Part shown: piece by piece, positions 34,179 to 43,223 of the stretch
Numbering within the stretch: position 1 is the stretch's first letter
Layout of the letters: each line of letters opens with the position of its first letter
Assembly (NCBI GenBank): GCA_964479625.1
Contig: CAYZMS010000033.1
Location: forward strand, 1 to 43,335
Direction: 5' to 3'
Source of the DNA: CAYZMS01 sp964479625
GTDB lineage: Bacteria > Bacteroidota > Bacteroidia > Chitinophagales > Saprospiraceae
DNA length: 43,335 nucleotides
Notes under the pieces: model-generated
What the model saw: the letters and a program-made list of their open reading frames with translations, nothing else
The model's database searches: none
Told to the model about the DNA's origin: nothing
Position numbers and translations under genes: made by a program

Positions 34179-34895
34179 ATGAAGATTGCCCTCCTTGGTT
34201 ATGGAAAAATGGGGAAAACGATAGAGGGACTGGCGCAAGAGGCTGGTCATCAAATTGTTTTGCGGATCGAAGCCAGCAATAAAAAAGAACTGGTCGCTGA
34301 AAATATTCGGACAGCGGACGTCGCCATTGAGTTTACAAGACCGGAGACAGCATTCGAACACATTCAATTTTGCCTGGAGCAAAAAGTACCCGTGGTTTCA
34401 GGCACAACCGGATGGCTGGATCAAATGGAAACAATAAAACAACTATGCCACGAAAAAAAAGGAGCCTTTTTTTATGCTTCCAATTTTAGTGTAGGCGTAA
34501 ACCTTTTCTTCGCTCTGAATCGTTACCTGGCAGGACTGATGAACGACCGGCCGCAGTACCAACTAGAACTGGAAGAAATTCACCACACCCAAAAATTGGA
34601 TGCTCCAAGCGGAACAGCCATTACCCTGGCAGAAGGCATTCTAGACCAGTTGGACCGTAAAACTGCCTTGGCCAAGGGCCGACCAGCTGCAGATAACGAA
34701 ATCCAAATTACTTCGAAGCGCATTGATCCAACACCCGGGACCCATTCCATACTGTATTCCAGTGCAATAGATTCCATCAGGATAACCCATGAGGCGCATT
34801 CCAGGGAAGGTTTCGCCAGGGGAGCACTTATGGCCGCAGAGTGGTTGATCGGAAAACAGGGTGTTTTTGGAATGCAGGACCTATTGGGGATTTAA
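34179..34895 (+). CDS. dapB: 4-hydroxy-tetrahydrodipicolinate reductase
   Basis: DapB reduces the dihydrodipicolinate precursor in lysine and diaminopimelate synthesis. I use the Met at 34179, giving 238 residues that start directly with the nucleotide-binding strand MKIALLGYGKMGKTI; the open frame extends to a GTG at 34071, but those 36 residues are a hydrophobic stretch not seen in DapB. Family motifs include PVVSGTTGW, ASNFSVGVNLFF and ELEEIHHTQKLDAPSGTA, the last with the catalytic His pair and Lys. The protein is slightly shorter than the 270-residue proteobacterial form, as usual for Bacteroidota. Confidence 0.95.
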   Translation: MKIALLGYGKMGKTIEGLAQEAGHQIVLRIEASNKKELVAENIRTADVAIEFTRPETAFEHIQFCLEQKVPVVSGTTGWLDQMETIKQLCHEKKGAFFYASNFSVGVNLFFALNRYLAGLMNDRPQYQLELEEIHHTQKLDAPSGTAITLAEGILDQLDRKTALAKGRPAADNEIQITSKRIDPTPGTHSILYSSAIDSIRITHEAHSREGFARGALMAAEWLIGKQGVFGMQDLLGI

Positions 34896-34941
34896 ATAAG
34901 AAAAGGATTTAATAGTCAATCAAATTAAATAAAAAAACAAT

Positions 34942-36019
34942 ATGACGCAGGATCAGTTGAAAGAGCTACAGGAACGCCTTCGGGCACTAAACTACTATCT
35001 TTGAAGTTGATAAGCGACTATTAGAATTGGAAGAAAAGGAAGGACTCACTCTGGATCCCGAATTTTGGAACGATCCCAAAAGGGCGGAATCTATTCTAAA
35101 GGAGATCAAAAGCCACAAGCATTGGATCAACCACTTTCAGCAGGTTAAAACCTTAGTGGAGGATACCGAAGTGCTGCTTGAATTCCAAAAGGAGGAAGCT
35201 GCTTCGGAAGAGGAGGTGGATGCAAGGTATGAGGAAGCCATGGTTGCCCTCGATGACCTGGAGTTCCGCTCTACACTCAATCGGCCCGAGGATGAACTTG
35301 GGGCAATTCTGGAGATCAACTCTGGTGCCGGTGGAACAGAGGCCAATGACTGGTCTTTAATGCTTATGCGAATGTATACGATGTGGGGGGAAAAGAACGG
35401 CTATAAGGTTGCTGTCTTGAACGAACAGGCCGGTGATGTGGCCGGCATCAAATCCGCTTCCCTCGAGTTTGCAGGAGATTTCGCCTATGGTATGCTGAAA
35501 GGGGAGAATGGTGTACACCGCCTGGTGCGGATCAGCCCTTACAATGCCCAGGGTAAGCGGATGACCAGTTTTGCTTCCGTGTTTGTGCACCCGATGGTGG
35601 ATGACCGCATCGAAGTGGATATCAATCCCGCTGACCTGGAATGGGACACCTTCCGGGCAAGTGGTGCGGGAGGGCAGCACGTTAACAAAACGGAATCTGC
35701 TGTGCGGGTTCGTCACCTTCCCTCAGGCATTGTGGTGGAATGTCAGCAGGAACGCTCGCAACACCAGAACCGGGATAAGGCTATGCAAATGCTTCGATCC
35801 CGCTTGTATGAGCTGGAACTGCAACACCAATGGGAGGAACGGGATAAGGTGGAAGCCCAGAAAATGAAAAATGAATGGGGGTCTCAGATCCGCTCCTACG
35901 TGCTAGACGACCGACGAGTGAAGGATCACCGTACCAATTACCAAACCAGTCAGACTGAAGCTGTTTTGGATGGTGACTTGAACGAGTTCCTTAAGGCTAC
36001 CTTGATGCACCACGAGTAG
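34942..36019 (+). CDS. prfB: Peptide chain release factor 2, with programmed +1 frameshift
   Basis: RF2 ends translation at UGA and UAA. The reading frame begins with ATG at 34942 (MTQDQLKELQERLRALNYYL), meets an in-frame TGA at 35002-35004, and continues after a +1 shift at GAA 35003, giving 358 residues in total. The rest has the GGQ motif in GAGGQHVNKTESAVRVRH and the codon-recognition tripeptide in RISPYNAQGKR, read SPY rather than the usual SPF. Without the shift only a 20-residue peptide would be made. The feature should be read as 34942-35001 joined to 35003-36019. Confidence 0.95.
34999..35004 (+). promoter_or_regulatory. prfB programmed frameshift site (CTT TGA)
   Basis: The slippery codon CTT (34999-35001) precedes the TGA stop (35002-35004), as in RF2 autoregulation. 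The upstream bases CACTAAACTACTAT lack the AGGGGG internal Shine-Dalgarno element used in enterobacteria, and the base after TGA is A, not C. Confidence 0.9.
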
Positions 36020-36050
36020 AAGAGTTGTTTTAAAATTATCCATTGAAAAA

Positions 36051-36067
36051 ATTCGAAAAGGTCGAAT
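36051..36067 (+). promoter_or_regulatory. Small inverted repeat between prfB and the next gene
   Basis: ATTCGA (36051-36056) and TCGAAT (36062-36067) flank a 5-base centre. Its size suits a regulator site or a weak stem; there is no T tract. It lies 51 bases before the start of the exported protein gene. Confidence 0.25.
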
Positions 36068-36118
36068 ACGTTATGGGAGGGTAAACTCGAAGCTAATGCA
36101 GTTTTCAAAAGAGCTCCC

Positions 36119-36709
36119 ATGAGGTTCGGCCTTTTTTTGTTGCTGTTCTTTTTGTACTTTCCTTTGGCCAATGCCCAATTTAAATATGGTCTTGCCGGGG
36201 GCGGGTGGCCTGGTACCATGCAAGTGCGCGGTAGTGTACCGCTTCAATGGGGGAATACCGAAAACCCGTGGCATCTTCGGATAGAACCGAGCTTCGACCG
36301 ACGGCAAAACCAGCAGCTGAGCCTTGCCTTTCAGAGCGAACAGGAATTTGATGATGCTATTGCCAATTATTTTTCCTTGTCGATCCTGGCACAATATCGC
36401 TGGTACTTCAGTGATTGGGGATTTTACGGACTAGCCGGATGCACTACCTCCTATGGTCTGTCATTGGAGGCATCTTCATTCATGACGCAAGAAACCATTT
36501 ATCTTAAGGAGGGTTTTCGACATTTGAACCTTCGGGAATACGAATTTGCGTTGACGAGCGGATTCGGGCTGGAAAAGCAATTATCCGGCAAGCCTGTCAT
36601 TTTTGTAGAATGGCGCTATCACCTTGGGCTCACCGATATTTTTCCGGCTTCCGAAGAGGAATTGTTTTTCGGAGGAGGCTATTTACAACTGGGGATCTTG
36701 TTAAGATAG
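36119..36709 (+). CDS. Exported probable outer-membrane beta-barrel protein
   Basis: The 196-residue protein has a signal peptide (FLLLFFLYFPLANAQ, cleavage after about residue 20). The mature part is rich in aromatic residues and alternating strands (LRIEPSF, SILAQYRWYFSDWGFYGLAG, EYEFALTSGFGLEKQL, VIFVEWRYHLGLTDIF) and ends in LGILLR, consistent with a small eight-strand outer-membrane barrel. I do not recognise a specific family. It is followed by a hairpin and a convergent metalloprotease gene. Confidence 0.65.
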   Translation: MRFGLFLLLFFLYFPLANAQFKYGLAGGGWPGTMQVRGSVPLQWGNTENPWHLRIEPSFDRRQNQQLSLAFQSEQEFDDAIANYFSLSILAQYRWYFSDWGFYGLAGCTTSYGLSLEASSFMTQETIYLKEGFRHLNLREYEFALTSGFGLEKQLSGKPVIFVEWRYHLGLTDIFPASEEELFFGGGYLQLGILLR

Positions 36710-36711
36710 GG

Positions 36712-36755
36712 GAAGGTGCCTGGCAATCAGTAAATCCGTTTATCAGGCATCCTTC
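36712..36755 (+). terminator. Hairpin between convergent genes
   Basis: GAAGGTGCCTG (36712-36722) pairs with CAGGCATCCTTC (36744-36755) with one bulged base. TCTTATTT follows on the plus strand; on the minus strand there is no T tract, so it mainly serves the plus-strand gene. Confidence 0.55.
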
Positions 36756-36763
36756 CGTCTTAT

Positions 36764-39265
36764 TTAATGAAAGTCCAGGCTGTTTTCCCAACAGCCTTGA
36801 AAGGTATCCGCTTCCTTCCATGCATTAAAGCTGGAAGATGCTTCCTTTGGCATTTTTCCTTTCAGGATCATTTCGGTCCGGGAAGCCAGATCTGCAAAAT
36901 GTGCAGCGTGCAGGCCATCTCCTTTTTTGGCCGCTTTTTCACAAAGCTTTTCGATTTCCATCAGGTTACCCCGCGCCAGGGCCTTAATATCTGAAATCTC
37001 ATAGTCGGACCCATCTACCATCATTAAGTTGGCCATTTGATCCACATAGACCCGTTGAAGATTTCGCCGAAAAGGATCGGTAATGTATCCCCTTTGCGCC
37101 TCCTGGAAAATGGAGTTACGGGTGTCGTTAAATAAGTTAGCTGGGCTGTAGGAAGCCGGCCCGTTAATGACTTCATTTTCGATCATTCTGTTCAAACGGG
37201 AGGGCTCGAATAATCCACTAATGGTATAAGCCTGAAGGCTTCTTACCAGGTCCACTATACCATCTCCACCAATGCGGCTGAGGATCTCCTTATCCATCAT
37301 CCAATTGGGCGTTTGGAACAATTGTCGGTCCAGAAAGTCTACTGCTGCCCGCTGACGTTGTTGGGGGACATGCGTGTAAACGGGACCTTCTTCTTCTGTG
37401 GTTTTGTCGTACTCATATACTCCTCCGACCTGATTGAGTACATGCCCCATATACCGACGGTACTGACCAGCTACATTTGCGTAAAGCTCTCTTAGGTCGC
37501 TGTAGTCTTTCCCAGTTTCTGAAGACCATTCGATCAGATTGGGTACAATGCGCTTAAGGTTCTCAATTCCCAGGTCACTGGCTTCGATAGCATTTTCGCC
37601 AATATCCTCGGTTTGGGCACTGGGATCCAGTACCCTGAATTGTTGCTGCCCGTATCGGTAAATAGCATCCCCGGCTCGTTCCAGTATCCAGCCATTGATC
37701 ATATCTTCTTCCGCTTCGGCACTTTCCGCTCCGGTATATTTATAGCCATAAATAATACTCCAGTCGTCGTAAGGGCCGATACAGGGGAAAAAGTCCGAAT
37801 TATCACCGGGTTGAGCTACGTAATTAAATCGGGCATAATCCATGATGGAAGGAGCAACGCCCATCCGTTTAACGAAGCCAGGCTTACGCAGAGAATCCAC
37901 CGGATAAGCCACGCTGGATCCCATATTGTGAGGCAAGCCAAGGGTGTGGCCTACTTCGTGGGCAGCTACAAAACGGATCAATTCACCCATTAATTCATCA
38001 TCAAATTGCGGTTTACGGGCATCCGGGTTGGCGGCGGCGGTTTGGATAAAAAACCAGTTTCGTAGTAAGTTCATAACGTTGTGGTACCAAAGAATATCAC
38101 TCTCAATAATTTCTCCGGTTCGGGGGTCGTGTACATGTGGGCCCTGGGCATTTTGGATATCCGTGGTGATGTATCGTATTACGGAATAGCGTACATCTTC
38201 AGGACTCCACTCGGGATCCTCTTCCGGGCTTGGGGGGTCTTTGGCAATAATGGCATTTTTAAACCCTGCCTTTTCGAAAGCTGTTTGCCAGTCTTCGATC
38301 CCTTTCTTGAGGTAAGGGCGCCACTTTTCGGGGGTTCCTGGGTCGAGATAGTAAATGATGGGTTTTACTGGCTCCACCAATTCTCCGCGGGCATAAGCTG
38401 CCTTATCTTTTGGCTCTAAACGCCAGCGAGTAATGTACTGAAAGTCCTTTGCCTTTTGGGCGTCGGCACTATAGTTGGTTTGATTTATGCTGAAATAGCC
38501 TATTCTGGAGTCGTAATTCCGCGGTACCATCGGATCGTCCGGTAGTAGGATAATAGACTGGTTCATTTCCAGCGATAAGGTTTCCGTTAAACGGTTCTGC
38601 GGCGGGTTTGAACTATTGTAGGTTAGTACGTGGCGCACCTCCACGTTCTCCGGATAGGCCTTCATATGCTGAATAAAGCTGCGGCCTTTATCCAAGCCTT
38701 TGATCCCCAGGGCTTTTTTCGAGCCTTCTGTGAAAGCACCGATCATTGGAACATCGTTCACAAATAAGCTGGTAGCGTCAAAGACATAAGCAGTGGAGTC
38801 CTCATTTTGAACTTCTACCTTAAAGGTATGTACGATGGGTTCGAAATTATTATTCCTGACCGACCGATAGACTGGTTCATCTGGATTAGCTACGTTGGAG
38901 TAGCTAACGGATCGCATTAGAATCTGATCGTCTTTTTCCTGGAATCGGATCACTTGCTGAGGGCGGGACTTCATCCCGGCTCCGCCAAAGTTGATACCCT
39001 TTACATGTCCGGCGATCCGGGTCACGATAAGCAACTCCTTTTCGAGCAGGTCCTTTGGTAATTCGAAGTAGTATTTGGCTCCCACCTTATGCACGGTAAA
39101 AAGACCTTCATCTGTCTCTGCTTCATCAGTAATGACATCGGTGTACCCTTTCTCTTTTTTTTCAGGTTTTTCCTTGTCTCCATTTTCCTGCTTATCTCCT
39201 TCTGGTTGAGCAAATACACTGAAGGTAAACAGCAGGGCTGTTAAGACCAGCAATCCTTTTTTCAT
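36764..39265 (-). CDS. Exported zinc-dependent metalloprotease (DUF5117-type, HExxHxxGxxH)
   Basis: I use the Met at 39265, which starts a signal peptide (KKGLLVLTALLFTFSVFAQ) and gives 833 residues; the frame opens 37 codons upstream. A charged Lys/Glu/Gly stretch (22-50) follows the signal. Residues about 60-250 look like the DUF5118/DUF5117 region seen in Bacteroidota enzymes of this kind. The zinc site is HEVGHTLGLPH (His436, Glu437, His440, His446), with a metzincin-like Met-turn at SIMDYARF. The C-terminal 300 residues are helical. It degrades unknown extracellular or periplasmic proteins. Confidence 0.9.
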   Translation of the reverse strand: MKKGLLVLTALLFTFSVFAQPEGDKQENGDKEKPEKKEKGYTDVITDEAETDEGLFTVHKVGAKYYFELPKDLLEKELLIVTRIAGHVKGINFGGAGMKSRPQQVIRFQEKDDQILMRSVSYSNVANPDEPVYRSVRNNNFEPIVHTFKVEVQNEDSTAYVFDATSLFVNDVPMIGAFTEGSKKALGIKGLDKGRSFIQHMKAYPENVEVRHVLTYNSSNPPQNRLTETLSLEMNQSIILLPDDPMVPRNYDSRIGYFSINQTNYSADAQKAKDFQYITRWRLEPKDKAAYARGELVEPVKPIIYYLDPGTPEKWRPYLKKGIEDWQTAFEKAGFKNAIIAKDPPSPEEDPEWSPEDVRYSVIRYITTDIQNAQGPHVHDPRTGEIIESDILWYHNVMNLLRNWFFIQTAAANPDARKPQFDDELMGELIRFVAAHEVGHTLGLPHNMGSSVAYPVDSLRKPGFVKRMGVAPSIMDYARFNYVAQPGDNSDFFPCIGPYDDWSIIYGYKYTGAESAEAEEDMINGWILERAGDAIYRYGQQQFRVLDPSAQTEDIGENAIEASDLGIENLKRIVPNLIEWSSETGKDYSDLRELYANVAGQYRRYMGHVLNQVGGVYEYDKTTEEEGPVYTHVPQQRQRAAVDFLDRQLFQTPNWMMDKEILSRIGGDGIVDLVRSLQAYTISGLFEPSRLNRMIENEVINGPASYSPANLFNDTRNSIFQEAQRGYITDPFRRNLQRVYVDQMANLMMVDGSDYEISDIKALARGNLMEIEKLCEKAAKKGDGLHAAHFADLASRTEMILKGKMPKEASSSFNAWKEADTFQGCWENSLDFH

Positions 39266-39333
39266 AATACAATTCAGTTTTATTTTGTAGGATCGGCTAA
39301 GATAATAATTTATGTTTTGAGAAAAGTAAACAA

Positions 39334-39363
39334 ATAAAAAAGGGTCGTGCGATAGCACAACCC
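39334..39363 (-). terminator. Intrinsic terminator after the SPFH gene
   Basis: On the minus strand GGGTTGTGC (39363-39355) pairs with GCACGACCC (39350-39342) around a 4-base loop, with TTTTTTATT directly after it. It lies 23 bases past the SPFH stop and upstream of the metalloprotease gene. Confidence 0.85.
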
Positions 39364-39385
39364 CTTTCTCTGGCAAGGCAACTAG

Positions 39386-40339
39386 TTATTTGTTTCTTTT
39401 CGACTCAATCTGCAGTGCCTTCTCTTTTCCTTCTTTCATATTTTCCCCCATTTGCTGGCTGGCAACAAAGGAGGTGACCATGTCGCTAAGCATACTGCTG
39501 GCAGAAGAAGGGGAGTTCGGCAGAAGGATCAGGTTGCTGTTGGCATGCTCTCCCATGGATTGAAGAGTGTCGTAGTGTTGGGTAACTACGATCAGGGCGG
39601 AGGCTTCCTGGCTGTTAATACCCACGCGGTTGAGGACGTCGACGGATTCTTCCAGACCTCTTGCGATCTCCCGACGCTGGTCGGCGATACCCTGCCCCTG
39701 TAGACGTTTGCTTTCCGCTTCTGCTTTAGCCTTGGCTACTATTCGAATGCGATCTGCCTCTGCCTCATATTCAGCAGCTAATTTTTCCCGTTCTGCTGCA
39801 TTGATTCGGTTCATCGCATGTTTCACCTGAGTGTCCGGATCAATATCAGTAACCAGTGCTTTGACGATCCCGTATCCGTAGGTGTTCATCGCATCTTCCA
39901 GTTCCCGACGGATGGCGAGGGCAATATCATCCTTGCGCTCGAACACATCGTCCAGTTTCATTTTGGGGACCTCCGCCCGGACCGTGTCGAAGACGTAAGA
40001 GGTAATTTGCTCGTGAGAATTTTGAAGGCGGTAAAAAGCGTCGTAAACTTTCTCCTCGAGGATTCGGTACTGGACCGATACCTTAAGTTTGACGAATACG
40101 TTATCCTTTGTCTTGGTTTCGACCAACACATCTAGTTGTTGGATTTTAAGATTTACCTTTCCTGAGATCCGGTCCAGGATAGGTATTTTGAATTGCAGAC
40201 CTGGCGTTTTCATAGATTGGAAGCGCCCAAAGCGTTCGACGATAGCGATGGTTTGCTGCTTCACGGTGAAAACCCCGGAAAAAAAGATAACGATGGCGAA
40301 GAAAAAGCCAAAAATGATAAATGGTTCCATTCCAAACAT
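39386..40339 (-). CDS. SPFH/Band 7 (stomatin-like) membrane protein
   Basis: I use the Met at 40339 (MFGMEPFIIFG), giving 317 residues; the frame opens 17 codons upstream. One N-terminal membrane segment (PFIIFGFFFAIVIFFSGVF) is followed by the SPFH domain (VKQQTIAIVERFGRFQSMKTPGLQFKIPILDRI and on), then a long helical coiled-coil segment rich in Ala/Glu/Arg (AEREKLAAEYEAEADRIRIVAKAKAEAESKRLQ). Proteins of this type form oligomers in membrane microdomains and often support membrane proteases or energy-linked processes. No NfeD partner gene is adjacent. A clear terminator follows. Confidence 0.92.
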   Translation of the reverse strand: MFGMEPFIIFGFFFAIVIFFSGVFTVKQQTIAIVERFGRFQSMKTPGLQFKIPILDRISGKVNLKIQQLDVLVETKTKDNVFVKLKVSVQYRILEEKVYDAFYRLQNSHEQITSYVFDTVRAEVPKMKLDDVFERKDDIALAIRRELEDAMNTYGYGIVKALVTDIDPDTQVKHAMNRINAAEREKLAAEYEAEADRIRIVAKAKAEAESKRLQGQGIADQRREIARGLEESVDVLNRVGINSQEASALIVVTQHYDTLQSMGEHANSNLILLPNSPSSASSMLSDMVTSFVASQQMGENMKEGKEKALQIESKRNK

Positions 40340-40488
40340 TGAATTTTTTTTTGGGAGTTGAGTGTGCTCTTTTAGGCGAATACCGCCCAATAGCCCGTTG
40401 AATTATTGTTAAAAGATACTAAGTCTGGGTATTAATTTACACTTTTTTCCGACCAAAGTGGAATTTTCAACGGCAATTGGCCCGGTGA

Positions 40489-41226
40489 TCACATTTTATC
40501 GATTGCTGCCCATTTTTGTAGTTGCTTCAGACTGGCGGAAAGGTCTTTTGGTAATTCTGCTTCCGCCTCTATGCGTTCGCCCGTTGTCGGGTGATCGAAG
40601 CGGAGGCGTAAGGCGTGCAGGGACAAGCGATTTAAGAGCGGGCGTTCTTCACCGGTGCGGTTGGGTCGGTATCGGCGTCCTTTGATCTGGGACAAATAAA
40701 GGGCATCCTGGTGGCCATAAAGGGAGTCGACAGCCAGTGGGAACCCAAACCCCTGGAAATGCACCCGGATCTGATGTTGCCGACCGGTATGTATCCGGGC
40801 CTCGATCAGGGTAAACCCCCTGAAATATTGGGTGACCAGGAAGTCTGTTCGGGCGGGTTTGCCTTTGTCAGAGAGGATCATTCGTCCCCCTTTACTGGGA
40901 TGTGGGGCGATAGGGGCTTCTAAAATACCGGAAGGGTTGGGTAACCGCCCTTCCAGTAAAACCCAGTAGTACTTTTGTATAGTCCGTTGCTCAAATTGCA
41001 GGGAAAGGGCTCTATGGGCTTCTTCTGTTCTGGCAAAGATCAGGATTCCGCTGGTTTCCCGATCGATCCGATGCACTACACGGACGTCGCCGTAGGCAGT
41101 TCGCAACTGGCTGACCAGGTTTGGTTTCCCGGGATTGAATCGATCGGGTATGGTCAGCAGGCCGGAAGCTTTGTTGACGATCAGGAACTCGGGCTCTTCC
41201 TTCAATAGTTGCCAGTCTTTTTTCAT
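40489..41226 (-). CDS. RluA-family RNA pseudouridine synthase
   Basis: The 245-residue enzyme isomerises uridine to pseudouridine in rRNA or tRNA. The catalytic Asp is in HRIDRETSGILIFART (about 52-67), and GRQHQIRVHFQGFGFPLAVDSLYG carries the second family motif. There is no N-terminal S4 domain, so it belongs to the short RluA/TruC-like group; the exact target cannot be read. Its start overlaps the stop of the ribF-GT2 gene in ATGA, indicating translational coupling. Downstream, 149 bases separate it from the SPFH gene. Confidence 0.9.
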   Translation of the reverse strand: MKKDWQLLKEEPEFLIVNKASGLLTIPDRFNPGKPNLVSQLRTAYGDVRVVHRIDRETSGILIFARTEEAHRALSLQFEQRTIQKYYWVLLEGRLPNPSGILEAPIAPHPSKGGRMILSDKGKPARTDFLVTQYFRGFTLIEARIHTGRQHQIRVHFQGFGFPLAVDSLYGHQDALYLSQIKGRRYRPNRTGEERPLLNRLSLHALRLRFDHPTTGERIEAEAELPKDLSASLKQLQKWAAIDKM

Positions 41227-43223
41227 TTCAGGGAAAGCTTGCTGAACACCTTTTTCTGCCGAACATAATAATCCCAGACAATACTACCTTTATAGCGCCC
41301 CCCCTTATCGGGTTCCGGCTGAATACTCATTCGGTCGATCAATTCCTGGTAGTACCGCCGCTTTCGAATATAGGCCCGGATCTTAAAATAGAAGCTCCAG
41401 TGGGCGCGTATAATTGCCCAGAGATGCTCTGGTCTGCCCTGGTATAGAAATAACCCCCCAGCCAGCCAATCCAGCAGTATGCGAAAAGGCACCAACCACA
41501 GCACCTTTAAAGCGGGCTCATTCTTCAGGATATTGAAAAGGGTATTTCGAAAGTTGAGATACGTTTTTCTGGGAGTATTATAGGCCAGGGTACCACCGCC
41601 TGCGTGGTAAACTTTGGATTTGGGGCGCACCATGATGCGATAGCCGGCCCGTTTTAAACGCCAGCAAAGGTCAATTTCCTCTGCATGGGCAAAATATTCC
41701 GGGTCGAAACCCCCAATTTTTTCGAACAGGTCTGCCCGGATACAAAGGGCGGCTCCGGTTGCCCAGAAAACCTCCTGTATGGTGTCGTACTGCCCCTGGT
41801 CTGCTTCACAATGGGCAAAGATCCGTCCCCGGCAAAATGGGTAGCCAAAACGATCGATCCAGCCTCCCGCGGCCCCGGCGTATTCGAAATGATCTTTTTT
41901 GTCAAAGGCGCAGATCTTGGGTTGGCAGGCGGCAACGTCTTGATCCTGTTCCATGGTCTCGATTAGGGGTTCCAGCCAGGAAGGAGTAACTTCCACATCA
42001 GAATTGAGCAAAATAAAGTAATCCCCCTCCACCGATTTTAAAGCCTGATTATACCCTTCCGCAAAGCCGTAATTTTCACTCAGCTCTATGCGGCTGAGTT
42101 CGGGATAATGTTCTTGTAAGAACTCCACAGAGGTATCGGTGGAGGCATTGTCAGCGATAATGACCTCAAAATTCTCATAGGTGCTTTCCAACAAGGCGGG
42201 CAGGAAGCGCTCTAGCCAATCGCGGCCATTATAGTTTAGAATAACAACGGCGACCCTAGGAGGGGCATCCTTTTTTTTTTCGGTCGGTTGAAGGGTTTTG
42301 AAGAAAGCCAAAGCGCTTTCCCTGTCTTGTATCAATTGATCCCGGAGGGCGCCCAGGTCTTTGAATTTTTGATCCTCTCTCAGGTGCTCCAGCAATTCAA
42401 TCTGGAGCTTGTCCCCATAGATGGTTTTATCAAATTGAAAAATATTTACCTCTATCGTTCGGTTATTGTATTTCGAAAGGGTGGGTCTGTTCCCAATATA
42501 CAACATCCCGTCGTAGCGCTGTTCCTGGTGTACTACCTGCACAGCATAAATACCGCTTGGGGGAATCAGTTTATGGGCTTGTGTAATATTCAGGTTGGCA
42601 GTTGGGAACCCTATGGTATTTCCGATCTGTTGACCCCGAACCACCATGCCGGTTAGGGTGAAGGGATGCCCCAGCAGCCGGGCGGCCTGGGCCACATCGG
42701 CCTCTTGCAAAGCCTTTCTGATCTTTGTGGAGCTTATGGTGATGGCATCTACTTCCTGGGGTTCGATCTCCACAACTTCGTAATTTTCCCGGGAAGCATA
42801 CCACTTGAGGTGGTTGATGTCCCCCTGTCTTCCGGAACCAAAGCGGTGATCATACCCAATGACGATATACCGGGGTTTGAAGTTTCCCACTAAGAATTTT
42901 TGGATATATTCATCAGCAGGTTGTTGGGAAAACTCTACGGTGAAGGGGACCACAACCGTATGATCCAGCCCGTATTGACGGAGAAGTTGTACCTTTTCTT
43001 CTATGGTGGTGAGTAACTGCAGGCTATTGTCTTTGGGGTAGACAATCTGGCGGGGATGGGGATGAAAGGTAATCAAAACACTTTCCCCCTGGATCTCCCG
43101 GGTAATACTTCGCACCCGTTCGATAATTTTTTGATGGCCGAGGTGTACGCCGTCAAAGGAACCGATGGTCAGTACCGTGTTCCGGAATTCGGGTAGGCTG
43201 TTCAGATCGTTGTACACTTTCAT
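41223..43223 (-). CDS. ribF: RibF (riboflavin kinase/FAD synthetase) fused to a GT2 glycosyltransferase
   Basis: Residues 1-312 are a complete bifunctional RibF: an FMN adenylyltransferase domain (GSFDGVHLGH 21-30, FHPHP 53-57, SSTKIRKAL 164-172) and a flavokinase domain (GQQIGNTIGFPTANL 197-211, EVNIFQFD). Residues 322-666 are a family 2 glycosyltransferase (VAVVILNYNGRDW, ADNASTD, NSDVEV with its DxD-like acid, and HAEEIDLCWRLKRAGY), ending in a membrane-associated tail with LPF-like hydrophobic helices. The link PTEKKKD is encoded by a run of ten A. Normal RibF stops near residue 310. The fused frame is uninterrupted; whether both parts exist as one protein needs proof. Confidence 0.88.
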   Translation of the reverse strand: MKVYNDLNSLPEFRNTVLTIGSFDGVHLGHQKIIERVRSITREIQGESVLITFHPHPRQIVYPKDNSLQLLTTIEEKVQLLRQYGLDHTVVVPFTVEFSQQPADEYIQKFLVGNFKPRYIVIGYDHRFGSGRQGDINHLKWYASRENYEVVEIEPQEVDAITISSTKIRKALQEADVAQAARLLGHPFTLTGMVVRGQQIGNTIGFPTANLNITQAHKLIPPSGIYAVQVVHQEQRYDGMLYIGNRPTLSKYNNRTIEVNIFQFDKTIYGDKLQIELLEHLREDQKFKDLGALRDQLIQDRESALAFFKTLQPTEKKKDAPPRVAVVILNYNGRDWLERFLPALLESTYENFEVIIADNASTDTSVEFLQEHYPELSRIELSENYGFAEGYNQALKSVEGDYFILLNSDVEVTPSWLEPLIETMEQDQDVAACQPKICAFDKKDHFEYAGAAGGWIDRFGYPFCRGRIFAHCEADQGQYDTIQEVFWATGAALCIRADLFEKIGGFDPEYFAHAEEIDLCWRLKRAGYRIMVRPKSKVYHAGGGTLAYNTPRKTYLNFRNTLFNILKNEPALKVLWLVPFRILLDWLAGGLFLYQGRPEHLWAIIRAHWSFYFKIRAYIRKRRYYQELIDRMSIQPEPDKGGRYKGSIVWDYYVRQKKVFSKLSLK

